Of a stretch of DNA of 16,104 bases, positions 1-6,711 are shown one piece after another. The position numbers were made by a program, and so were the translations under genes. The stretch's first letter is position 1; each line of letters begins with the position of its first letter. The stretch lies in assembly GCA_025457725.1 (NCBI GenBank), contig JALOTU010000007.1, forward strand, positions 1 to 16,104, written 5' to 3'. The notes under the pieces are model-generated. The model was not told the origin of the DNA. It made no database searches and saw nothing but the letters and a program-made list of their open reading frames with translations. The DNA comes from Verrucomicrobiota bacterium (lineage in GTDB: Bacteria > Verrucomicrobiota > Verrucomicrobiia > Limisphaerales > DSYF01).

Positions 1-1227
1 TACGACACCGAGCTGCGCGGCCAGGCTGGTGCGAAGTCCGTGTTGGTGAATAATTTCGGCTACCGGTTTGAGGACGCGGTCTGGATGCCGGCGGAACCGG
101 GTCGCGATGTGGTGCTGACCCTTGACCTGCGGGTGCAGCAGGCTGCTGAGGACGCTTTGCAGAAAGTAGCCACCACCCCCATGGGCGCCGTGGTGGTGCT
201 CGATGTGACCAATGGGGACATCCTCGCGATGGCTTCCTCCCCCGGCTACGATCCCAATCAGTACGTTGACGGCATGTCCCACGAGGAATTCGCCTGGCTG
301 AACAACGAGGAATTCCGGCCGCAAATCAATCGTGCCACGCAGGAAAATTACGCGCCCGGCTCCATTTTCAAGCCCATCATCGGACTGGCCGCACTGGAGG
401 CCGGACTGGACCCCCGACGCAGGATCGAGGTGCAACCCAACCCCAGGCATCCCGGCGGCAGCGTCTTTTATGTCGGCAGACGCGCCATTGCCGACACCGC
501 CCCTCCGGGGGACTATGATTTCCGGCGCGCGGTGAAGCTTTCCAGCAACAGCTATTTCATTTCCAACGGGCTTTGGGCGGGGATCGATCGCATTCTCGCC
601 CTGGGCAAGCGATTGCACCTCGGGGAGACCACCGGACTCAGGACGCGCCAGGAAACCTCGGGGATTTTTCCCGACGACCGGCGACTTGCCCTCGGCTGGT
701 CGGCGGGCGACACGGCCAACCTCTGCATTGGCCAGGGTCAGATCGCCGTAACTCCGTTGCAGATGGCCGTGATGACCGCCGCCTTTGCCAACGGGGGCGA
801 CGTGCTCTGGCCGCGCCTGGTCAAAGAGATCAGCGATCCGAACTCCGATGCGCCCGGGTCCCTCCCTTCATCCACGCCCAGCGGGGTTCGCGACCGGCTG
901 AATGTTCAGGCCGGGAATCTCAACATCCTCAAGGAAGCCATGCTTGCGGATGTCGAGGACCCCGATGGCACCGGTCGGGCGGCGGCCATTTCATCCGTGC
1001 GGATCTGCGGCAAGACCGGAACGGCGCAGATTACCGATCTCAACAACCGGGTGGTGGGGCACACCACCTGGTTCATCTCCTTTGCGCCCTACGAAAACCC
1101 GGAGGTTGCCGTGGTGATCATGGTTGAGGGCGGCAGCTCGGGAGGCGGCACCTGCGCGCCGCTGGCGAGGGACATTTACCGGGTGTTGTTCCCCGAAGCG
1201 ACCCGGGAGGTCGCCAGGAATCGCTGA
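1..1227 (+). CDS. mrdA: Penicillin-binding protein 2 (peptidoglycan D,D-transpeptidase), 5'-truncated by window edge
   Basis: This is the class B PBP that cross-links peptidoglycan during cell elongation; it sits in the inner membrane with its catalytic domain in the periplasm. The frame is open from base 1 (YDTELRGQAGAKSV, typical of the segment before the transpeptidase domain), so the membrane anchor and most of the dimerisation domain lie upstream. All three penicillin-binding motifs are visible in order: SxxK as SIFK (Ser codon 361-363, Lys 370-372), SxN as SSN (541-549) and KTGTA (from 1012). The stop at 1225-1227 is one base before the rodA ATG, so the two are almost certainly cotranscribed and translationally coupled, as expected for a PBP2-RodA pair. 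Family assignment rests on the motifs and the rodA neighbour. The symbol mrdA (pbpA elsewhere) is by homology of role. Confidence 0.95.
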   Translation, partial: YDTELRGQAGAKSVLVNNFGYRFEDAVWMPAEPGRDVVLTLDLRVQQAAEDALQKVATTPMGAVVVLDVTNGDILAMASSPGYDPNQYVDGMSHEEFAWLNNEEFRPQINRATQENYAPGSIFKPIIGLAALEAGLDPRRRIEVQPNPRHPGGSVFYVGRRAIADTAPPGDYDFRRAVKLSSNSYFISNGLWAGIDRILALGKRLHLGETTGLRTRQETSGIFPDDRRLALGWSAGDTANLCIGQGQIAVTPLQMAVMTAAFANGGDVLWPRLVKEISDPNSDAPGSLPSSTPSGVRDRLNVQAGNLNILKEAMLADVEDPDGTGRAAAISSVRICGKTGTAQITDLNNRVVGHTTWFISFAPYENPEVAVVIMVEGGSSGGGTCAPLARDIYRVLFPEATREVARNR

Positions 1228-1228
1228 C

Positions 1229-2482
1229 ATGGCCTGGAACAAACCTACCAGTTTCTGGATGAACTTTGACCGGGCCCAACTCGCCTGCATCGCCGGCCTC
1301 ATGGGCGTGGGGATCGCCTTCATCTACAGCGCCACGACGGGCGGCGGGGCGCCGGGGATCTGGGCGAACTACCGCGAGCTCAGGCTGGGCGAGTTTTTCT
1401 CGTGGCTGACCGGGCAGTACGTGTTCCGGCAGGCCTTGTGGTACGGGGTGGGGTTGGGAGCCGCCGCGGTGGTCTGCCTGGTGGATTACCGGATCTTTTC
1501 CCGATGGGCACCCCTGTTCTACTGGGCCTCGATCCTCACCCTGCTGCTGGTGTTGATTCCGGGCATTGGATCCGTGCGCTACGGGGCGCGGCGCTGGATT
1601 GACCTGGGCATCTTCCAGTTCCAACCGTCTGAATTCGCCAAGCTGGCGGTGATTCTGTCGCTGGCCCATTTCCTGAGCCGGACGGAGGAGGAACTGCGGC
1701 GGCCCTGGATGCTGACCAAGGCACTGGCGATGGTGCTGCTCCCGTTTGTGCTCATCATGAAGGAACCGGATCTGGGCTCCGCCCTGGTGCTGCTGCCGAC
1801 CGGCATGGGGATGATGTGGATGGCGGGAGTCAATCGGCGGAAACTGCTCACGCTGGTCGGGGTGGTCGGGGTGGTGGGGGGTCTGTTGCTGGCGGACATC
1901 CTGTTCGCCCCTCCGCACAAGTTTCAAATCAAGCTTCACAGTTACCAGCGGGACCGGCTGCTGGTGCATTTCGGAATTACGGATCCTCCGCCCGCAGGTG
2001 CGTCGCGGGCGGAGATCCGGCGCCTTCGCGAACGGCAAATGGACGTTTCACACAATGTTCGACAGGCGCTCATCAGCGTCGGCTCCGGTGGGCTGACAGG
2101 AAAAGGCTGGCGGCAAGGCACCCAGAACAATCTGGGCTACCTGCCGCGGGCCGTGGCGCACAACGACTTCATTTTCTCCGTCATTGCCGAGGAAAGTGGA
2201 TTCGTCGGAGGGGTGATCGTAATCACCCTGTTTGGAGTGGTCCTGTTCACCGGAATACGGACCGCAGCCGAGGCGCGCGACCGCCTCGGCCAGTCGCTGG
2301 CTGTGGGAGTGGTGGTACTGCTCTTCAGCCATGTGTTCATCAACATCGGCATGAATATTCGCATTATGCCCGTGACCGGAGTGCCACTGCCGCTGCTGAG
2401 CTACGGCGGATCCTCAGTGATCACCTCCCTCGTCGCCATGGGCCTGTTACAGAACATCTACATCCATCGAAAGACATACTAG
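1229..2482 (+). CDS. rodA: SEDS peptidoglycan glycosyltransferase RodA
   Basis: A 417-residue multi-pass membrane protein that polymerises lipid II into glycan strands with PBP2 during elongation. ATG 1229 is chosen because it lies one base after the mrdA stop and starts a normal N-terminus; the frame stays open further upstream only inside mrdA. SEDS hallmarks are present: FQPSEFAKL, KEPDLGSAL (Asp181), GSGGLTGKGW, and NDFIFSVIAEESG (Asp313, matching the essential Asp of the family's DFIFA motif). The last helices end in PLPLLSYGGSS, the classical SEDS signature. Two loops are long: the stretch after helix 1 (about residues 32-60) and a charged insert at about residues 251-277 before the GSGGL motif. 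The stop is one base before the RNase gene's ATG. RodA rather than FtsW is favoured by the adjacent PBP2. Confidence 0.96.
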   Translation: MAWNKPTSFWMNFDRAQLACIAGLMGVGIAFIYSATTGGGAPGIWANYRELRLGEFFSWLTGQYVFRQALWYGVGLGAAAVVCLVDYRIFSRWAPLFYWASILTLLLVLIPGIGSVRYGARRWIDLGIFQFQPSEFAKLAVILSLAHFLSRTEEELRRPWMLTKALAMVLLPFVLIMKEPDLGSALVLLPTGMGMMWMAGVNRRKLLTLVGVVGVVGGLLLADILFAPPHKFQIKLHSYQRDRLLVHFGITDPPPAGASRAEIRRLRERQMDVSHNVRQALISVGSGGLTGKGWRQGTQNNLGYLPRAVAHNDFIFSVIAEESGFVGGVIVITLFGVVLFTGIRTAAEARDRLGQSLAVGVVVLLFSHVFINIGMNIRIMPVTGVPLPLLSYGGSSVITSLVAMGLLQNIYIHRKTY

Positions 2483-2483
2483 T

Positions 2484-4451
2484 ATGAGTCAAAAACGATT
2501 CCCCCGCCGCCGACGCGGCGGCATGAGGTTCCGCCCCGCCAGCGGCATGGCCCCCGTCTCCAAGCAGGATCAACGCGAGGCCACGCAGGCCCGGGCGGAA
2601 GCCATTTCGGACAACACGATGACCGACCGCGTTTACGAGCAGCGTCACGTCACCGAGATCGAACGGGCGGAAAACCTGGCCGCCGGCCTCCCGCCCAACA
2701 TCACCGATGAACAGATCCAGCTTCAGTCGGAGGCGGTTGAAACCCCCGCCGTCGCCGAACCTGTCCCGGAGTCTGCGCCTGAGCCGGAAAAACCCTTCAC
2801 GCCGGTGCCCGTGGTGGAGCCCTCCCGGGGCGTGGTGGACAAAATCACCAAGGCAGCCAACTCACTGGTCAAGAAGGTCCGGCAGATGATCCGACCGGTC
2901 AAAAAGGTCCACAAGGAAGTGGTCATCAATTCCGAAACCCTCGAAACCCGCGTGGCGGTGGTGGAAGACGGCAAACTGGAGGAGTTCACCATCGAACGCA
3001 CCACGGACGAACGGCTCGTCGGCAGCATCTTCAAGGGCCGGGTCCGCAATCTCGAGGATGGACTGAAGGCGGCCTTTGTGGACATCGGCTTCGAGAAGAA
3101 TGCCTTCCTCCATTACTGGGATATCGTCCCGAACAGTTTTGACAGCAGCGTGGAAATCGTGGAGCGCAAAGGCAAACGCCGCGACCGCCCGAAGATCACC
3201 CAGAAGGACATCCCCCGCCTCTACTCCCCCGGCAAGGAGATCATCGTCCAGGTGACCAAGGGACCCATCGGTTCCAAAGGTCCGCGCGTGACAACGAACC
3301 TGGTGCTGCCGGGCAAGTATCTGGTGCTGCTCCCCAATTCCGATCAAAGCGGCATCTCCCGCAAAATTGAGAAGCAGGAGGAGCGGCAACGCTTGAAGAC
3401 CATCCTGCGCGAACTCACCATTCCGGACGGCATGGGGGTAATCATGCGCACCGCCGGCGAAGGGCAACAGAAGCGCTATTTCGTCCGGGATCTCGCCATC
3501 CTGCTGCAGGAGTGGAGCGCCATCCAGGAACGCATGAAATCGCAACCCCTGGCCACCTGCGTCTTCGAGGAACCGGATCTCATCGAGCGCACCGTGCGCG
3601 ATTTCCTCACCGAGGACGTGGAGCGCATCATCGTGGACAATCCGAAATCGCACGAGCGGATGCGGGAGATGGTTTCCAAGATCTCCAAACGCTCGGCCAA
3701 CAAGGTGAAGCTCTATTCCGAACCGCAGCCGGTTTTCGATCGGTTCAACATCACCCGCCAGTTGGAAAACGCCTTCTCGCGCGTCGTGCATCTCAAGAGC
3801 GGCGCCTACATCGTGGTGGATGAAACCGAGGCGCTGGTGGCAATCGACGTCAACACCGGCCGGGCCAAGGGCAGCAAGGATCAGGACCAGTCCATCTTCA
3901 AGGTCAACCTGGAAGCCGCGGAGGAAATCGCCCGTCAGCTTCGCTTGCGAAACATGGGCGGCCTCATCGTGCTGGATTTCATCGACATGAAATCACGCCG
4001 CGACCAGCAGGCGGTGTTTCAGCGCATGAAGGAATCCCTGCGGCGCGACAAGGCCCGCACCCACGTCATGCCCATCTCGCAACTGGGCCTGATGGAGATG
4101 ACGCGTCAGCGTCACACCGAAAGCGTGCATCAGGCCGTCTACGAGGACTGCCCCTACTGCAAGGGCCGGGGCCGGGTGAAGAGTGCCCTCACCATGAGCG
4201 TCGAGATTCAGCGCAAGCTCACCGAGATCCTGAAGAAGCGCCCCCGCGACGAGTCGGATTTCCAGCTGCGGATCGTGGTGAATCCGGTTGTCCTCAGCCG
4301 CCTGCGCAAGGAGGACGAGCAGCATCTGATCGAGCTGGAGAAGCGCTATTTTGGGAAGCTGTCGTTCCGCGCCGAACCGGCACTGCATGCGGAGGAGTTC
4401 AAGATCGTGAACGTCAGCACCAACGAGGAACTGGCCAGCATCAGCCTGTAA
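2484..4451 (+). CDS. rng: Ribonuclease E/G family endoribonuclease
   Basis: A 655-residue Mg-dependent endoribonuclease of the RNase E/G family, acting in mRNA decay and stable RNA maturation. An S1 domain begins near residue 175 (GSIFKGRVRNLEDGLKAAFV). The catalytic aspartates are Asp455 (AIDVNTG) and Asp498 (LDFIDM), and the Zn-link is Cys556/Cys559 (DCPYCKGRG). The spacing between these residues is the same as in E. coli RNase E (303, 346, 404, 407). There is no long C-terminal degradosome scaffold. Instead the first ~150 residues are an extension: an Arg-rich start (RRRRGG), an acidic Pro/Glu stretch (about 82-113) and a basic amphipathic helix (about 116-146). The start is one base after the rodA stop, so coupling is likely. 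Whether it acts more like RNase E or RNase G cannot be decided; the symbol is provisional. Confidence 0.93.
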   Translation: MSQKRFPRRRRGGMRFRPASGMAPVSKQDQREATQARAEAISDNTMTDRVYEQRHVTEIERAENLAAGLPPNITDEQIQLQSEAVETPAVAEPVPESAPEPEKPFTPVPVVEPSRGVVDKITKAANSLVKKVRQMIRPVKKVHKEVVINSETLETRVAVVEDGKLEEFTIERTTDERLVGSIFKGRVRNLEDGLKAAFVDIGFEKNAFLHYWDIVPNSFDSSVEIVERKGKRRDRPKITQKDIPRLYSPGKEIIVQVTKGPIGSKGPRVTTNLVLPGKYLVLLPNSDQSGISRKIEKQEERQRLKTILRELTIPDGMGVIMRTAGEGQQKRYFVRDLAILLQEWSAIQERMKSQPLATCVFEEPDLIERTVRDFLTEDVERIIVDNPKSHERMREMVSKISKRSANKVKLYSEPQPVFDRFNITRQLENAFSRVVHLKSGAYIVVDETEALVAIDVNTGRAKGSKDQDQSIFKVNLEAAEEIARQLRLRNMGGLIVLDFIDMKSRRDQQAVFQRMKESLRRDKARTHVMPISQLGLMEMTRQRHTESVHQAVYEDCPYCKGRGRVKSALTMSVEIQRKLTEILKKRPRDESDFQLRIVVNPVVLSRLRKEDEQHLIELEKRYFGKLSFRAEPALHAEEFKIVNVSTNEELASISL

Positions 4452-4710
4452 GTGGTGCCGATGAAGCTGCGGCTTGCCCGGAGGCTGTTTGCTTCGGGCT
4501 GATGTGGGTCCGCCCAATAAGACCTGCAGTTCTCTGAAGATTTACTACCTTAGGTTTTTTGGCCTGAGACCGTATGATGCGTAACGTTATTTTTTGCGAA
4601 AAGTGAGCGATTGTGAAATTTCCTCTCGCCAAGATCTCGGAGCCGGACTACAACCACATCCGTAGTAGAAACAGAATCTGATCCATGTAGAACAACCAAC
4701 ATAAATTTTG

Positions 4711-4726
4711 CGTAGCTTCGGCTACG
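4711..4726 (+). repeat. Perfect hairpin with UUCG tetraloop
   Basis: CGTAGC TTCG GCTACG is a perfect 6-bp stem closed by the very stable C(UUCG)G loop. It lies just after the A/T-rich stretch and about 185 bases before the next start codon. It has no following T-run, so it is not a classical terminator. It could belong to an RNA leader or to a dispersed palindromic repeat. Confidence 0.65.
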
Positions 4727-4767
4727 GTCTGGCTGCAAAACCGCGAAATTGTACCTCCAAGACCAGC

Positions 4768-4798
4768 CCAAGCACGCGCCCCACCGGGCGCGGCTTGG
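4768..4798 (+). repeat. Strong 13-bp hairpin with one bulged A
   Basis: CCAAGC (4768-4773) pairs with GCTTGG (4793-4798). After a bulged A at 4774, CGCGCCC (4775-4781) pairs with GGGCGCG (4786-4792), leaving a CACC loop. This is the strongest predicted structure in the gap and has no T-run after it. It is a candidate leader RNA element or palindromic repeat unit. Confidence 0.7.
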
Positions 4799-4860
4799 CG
4801 TTACTCTCGGAGAGGGCGCTTCGCGGTGCCTGCAGCCGGGGTGCGTTGAGTTCGCGCCCC

Positions 4861-4901
4861 TTTGGTTCCGTGGTCGTTTGGTTCCGCATCTGGAACCAAA
4901 C
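4861..4901 (+). promoter_or_regulatory. Direct repeat plus 10-bp inverted repeat directly before a ribosome-binding site
   Basis: TTTGGTTCCG occurs at 4861-4870 and again at 4877-4886, 16 bases apart. The second copy is part of a perfect inverted repeat: GTTTGGTTCC (4876-4885) pairs with GGAACCAAAC (4892-4901) around a 6-base loop. The stem ends one base before the GGGAGA ribosome-binding site (4903-4908) of the gene starting at 4913. Because the first direct copy can also pair with the same right arm, two mutually exclusive hairpins are possible. Either a protein operator or a translation-controlling RNA structure would fit; neither is shown. Confidence 0.5.
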
Positions 4902-4912
4902 TGGGAGATCAT

Positions 4913-5302
4913 ATGAAACCAACAAAATTCAGTGTCCTCTGGACATTTCTGGCTTTTCTTTCCGCCGTTCCTTCTTTCTACGCTGCTCCCCGCCTCGCGT
5001 GGCCGCCGTGGCCGGAGGCGACTCTGGCCAGTTATCGGTTCAATGATGTGGACTGGCATTCGCCACTGCTGCCGCCCGCCATCGGTTTCGAGAACGTGCG
5101 ATCTCGCTCAGCGGCTGTGGGAGGCCAAGGCGGGTTGGGCGGGGTGATCAGCACAAACTCGGTGGATTTGAAGACCTCTTTCGAATTCGACAGAACTCGT
5201 GCAGAACATAGCGCACAATTTACCAGGCCGATTCAGAATGTGTGGGAATACTACGACGCAGTTTTGGAATCATTCAGAATACCAACAAATGGACATCAAT
5301 GA
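4913..5302 (+). CDS. Small secreted protein of unknown function (LamG-like opening)
   Basis: A 129-residue protein. ATG 4913 is preceded by GGGAGA with a 4-base spacer and opens a clear signal peptide (KPTK, then a hydrophobic run ending SFYAA; cleavage near residue 25), so export is expected. The mature start (EATLASYRFNDVDW) resembles the opening of LamG/concanavalin-type domains found in secreted verrucomicrobial proteins, but the protein is too short for a complete LamG fold. The middle (residues about 61-80, Gly-rich) looks unlike the rest. The C-terminal part (HSAQFTRPIQNVWEYYDAV) reads like ordinary coding sequence. Its stop overlaps the next start as ATGA, which argues that the frame is in use. 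It may be a shortened or internally altered member of a larger family. Function unknown. Confidence 0.6.
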   Translation: MKPTKFSVLWTFLAFLSAVPSFYAAPRLAWPPWPEATLASYRFNDVDWHSPLLPPAIGFENVRSRSAAVGGQGGLGGVISTNSVDLKTSFEFDRTRAEHSAQFTRPIQNVWEYYDAVLESFRIPTNGHQ

Positions 5303-6417
5303 GAAAGTATTCGATTGCAATTGGGACGATCATACTCGCTGTCATCGTCCTGCTCTATTGGGTGGATCGCCTACCGATGAAAGACCCAGCGTCTCCTGGT
5401 GTTCCCGGTCAAACAAGCCAAGGGAAAGACATAGACTTGGCTGCCACTTCAGCCAATTCAGAGGGTGCAATCATTGATAACACGAATGGACTTCCTTCCA
5501 TTTTCCGCCAACCAAATCTGGCGACCACTGATGAAGAAATGGAGGCGATGGCTGCTCAAGAGATTGAACGCCGCAAGCAGGACATTGCACGGGGCATGGA
5601 TGAGTGGAGGACACCTATCGAGTTCTACGGCAAGGTGGTGGACGAGAACGATCAGCCGGTTGAAAGGGCACAGATTTTGTTTGGGACGACCGATCTATCA
5701 CACTCTGGAACCTCCGATTACCCGGCTGAAAGTGATGCACGAGGCTCTTTCACCATCTCTGACATTCAAGGGAAACTGCTTACTGTTAAGGTCTCTAAAG
5801 AAGGGTACTACGCTTCAAAACAAAATATTGACAGTTTCTATTACGCTGGCCAAGACCAAAACTTTGTTCCTGATGCAGCCAATCCGGTGATCTTCCGGTT
5901 GAGGAAGAAGGGGGAGGCAGAGCCCCTCATCCATATCCCTCAATTCGGCCTTCGCACAATGCGCGATTTTCTACTAACCGCTGATGGAATTCCTGTGGAA
6001 ATATCCTTAACAGATGGAAAGACACGACCTGAAGGGCAAGGCGATATTCGTGTCGAGTATTGGGCTGAGCCCCCCCAACCCGGGTCGCGCAAGTTTTCAT
6101 GGAAGTGCCGAATCTCAGTACCCGGTGGAGGGTTGCAACCAATTACTGAGGAATTTCCGTTTCAGGCACCGGACACGGGTTACATTGGGGCGGAAGAACA
6201 TGAGGCAGACCCTGAATCTGGTGGATGGAACGACCAAATCGAGAAGAACGTGTTTGTGAAGCTGCGAGACGGAAGATATGCGCGGATAAGATTCCTCGTG
6301 CTGGCCGTCGCTAAACAGCCGTTTTTCAGGATGGAGTCATATCTCAACCCCTCCGGCTCACGAAACTTGGAATATGATCCCAATCTGCGGTTATCGCCGG
6401 GTTCTCCTGGCTTTTGA
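5299..6417 (+). CDS. Membrane-anchored protein with carboxypeptidase-regulatory-like domain
   Basis: A 372-residue protein. ATG 5299 overlaps the previous stop by four bases (ATGA), implying translational coupling; it starts a basic tip (MRKY) and one hydrophobic helix (about 5-21), with the rest probably in the periplasm. After a disordered stretch and a short charged helix (about 77-103) comes a beta-sandwich of the carboxypeptidase regulatory-like type, about 105-202 (IEFYGKVVDENDQPVERAQI, ending PVIFRLRKK). Such domains are binding or structural modules and carry no peptidase centre. The rest (205-372) is rich in predicted strands, contains SRNLEYDP near the end, and is not recognised. 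G+C is clearly lower than in flanking housekeeping genes, suggesting acquired DNA. Proteins with this layout occur in Verrucomicrobiota genomes without known function; nothing here indicates an enzyme. Confidence 0.75.
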   Translation: MRKYSIAIGTIILAVIVLLYWVDRLPMKDPASPGVPGQTSQGKDIDLAATSANSEGAIIDNTNGLPSIFRQPNLATTDEEMEAMAAQEIERRKQDIARGMDEWRTPIEFYGKVVDENDQPVERAQILFGTTDLSHSGTSDYPAESDARGSFTISDIQGKLLTVKVSKEGYYASKQNIDSFYYAGQDQNFVPDAANPVIFRLRKKGEAEPLIHIPQFGLRTMRDFLLTADGIPVEISLTDGKTRPEGQGDIRVEYWAEPPQPGSRKFSWKCRISVPGGGLQPITEEFPFQAPDTGYIGAEEHEADPESGGWNDQIEKNVFVKLRDGRYARIRFLVLAVAKQPFFRMESYLNPSGSRNLEYDPNLRLSPGSPGF

Positions 6418-6432
6418 AAGTCTTGGTACCCC

Positions 6433-6711
6433 ATGAAGAAGGGACTGGCCATTGGCACGCTAATCGTGCTGTTGATTCCAGCGCTGTTGTGGTGTGGTAG
6501 CATAGTATTCCGTAGGTGGGTCACAAGGCCGTTTCCCGCTGGCGGACAAAGAAGTCGCCTGGTTGGCTTTAGCGAACAGATTCTGAGCTGCTCCCGCCTT
6601 TCCTGGGCTGGGAAAATTGTGATTGCTCCCCCACCCTCCCAACTCCTACGGTTTACCCCGTTCGAAGGGAGACCGAACCCAGATGGCCCGTGTAACGCAA
6701 TTGAACTGGTT
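6433..6711 (+). pseudogene. Broken start of a membrane protein gene, running in frame into glgP
   Basis: ATG 6433 opens a convincing membrane-protein N-terminus (KKGLAIGTLIVLLIPALLW, then CGSIVFRRWVTR). From about base 6530 the sequence stops looking like protein (Ser/Pro/Arg-rich, no family resemblance), yet no stop occurs before the phosphorylase, so a naive gene call would give an 828-residue fusion. Removing one C from the CCC at 6535-6537 would instead continue as PLADKEVAWLALANRF and stop at TGA 6584-6586. This suggests either a frameshifted short gene or the remains of a third gene of the preceding cassette. No ribosome-binding site is evident. The segment lies 15 bases after the previous stop. 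It is treated as non-functional and not as part of the phosphorylase. Confidence 0.5.
6649..6675 (+). repeat. Imperfect hairpin upstream of glgP
   Basis: CGGTTT (6649-6654) pairs with AGACCG (6670-6675) with one T-G wobble, and CCC (6656-6658) pairs with GGG (6667-6669) after a bulged A. The loop includes the palindrome TTCGAA. It lies 36 bases before the glgP ATG and could be part of its leader. No further support. Confidence 0.35.

Larger units (their letters stand above)
4452..4912. other. 461-bp region without a gene, structured in its 3' half
   Basis: No convincing gene is seen. Short open frames on both strands here lack family-like sequence. Bases 4500-4710 are relatively A/T-rich (T-runs at 4555-4560 and around 4590-4596), consistent with a promoter area, but no good -35/-10 pair stands out. 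No clear intrinsic terminator follows the RNase gene: the candidate pairing GCCCG (4476-4480) with CGGGC (4495-4499) has a long loop and no T-run. Bases 4711-4901 hold three strong hairpins, listed separately, and end at the ribosome-binding site of the next gene. Confidence 0.7.

Noticed and set aside
2862..3791. Long open frame on the minus strand inside the RNase E/G gene (309 codons)
   Set aside because: It is antisense to conserved catalytic sequence, with no family-like features; it is a by-product of high G+C codon use.
4463..4500. Possible rho-independent terminator after the RNase gene
   Set aside because: The pairings found (GAAGC/GCTTC, GCCCG/CGGGC) are short with long loops and no T-run follows directly.
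4572..4600. TATGAT (4573-4578) and nearby T-rich stretch as a promoter for the islet genes
   Set aside because: Only a poor -35 (TTAGGT) lies at proper spacing and the site is over 300 bases from the start codon, too weak to annotate.
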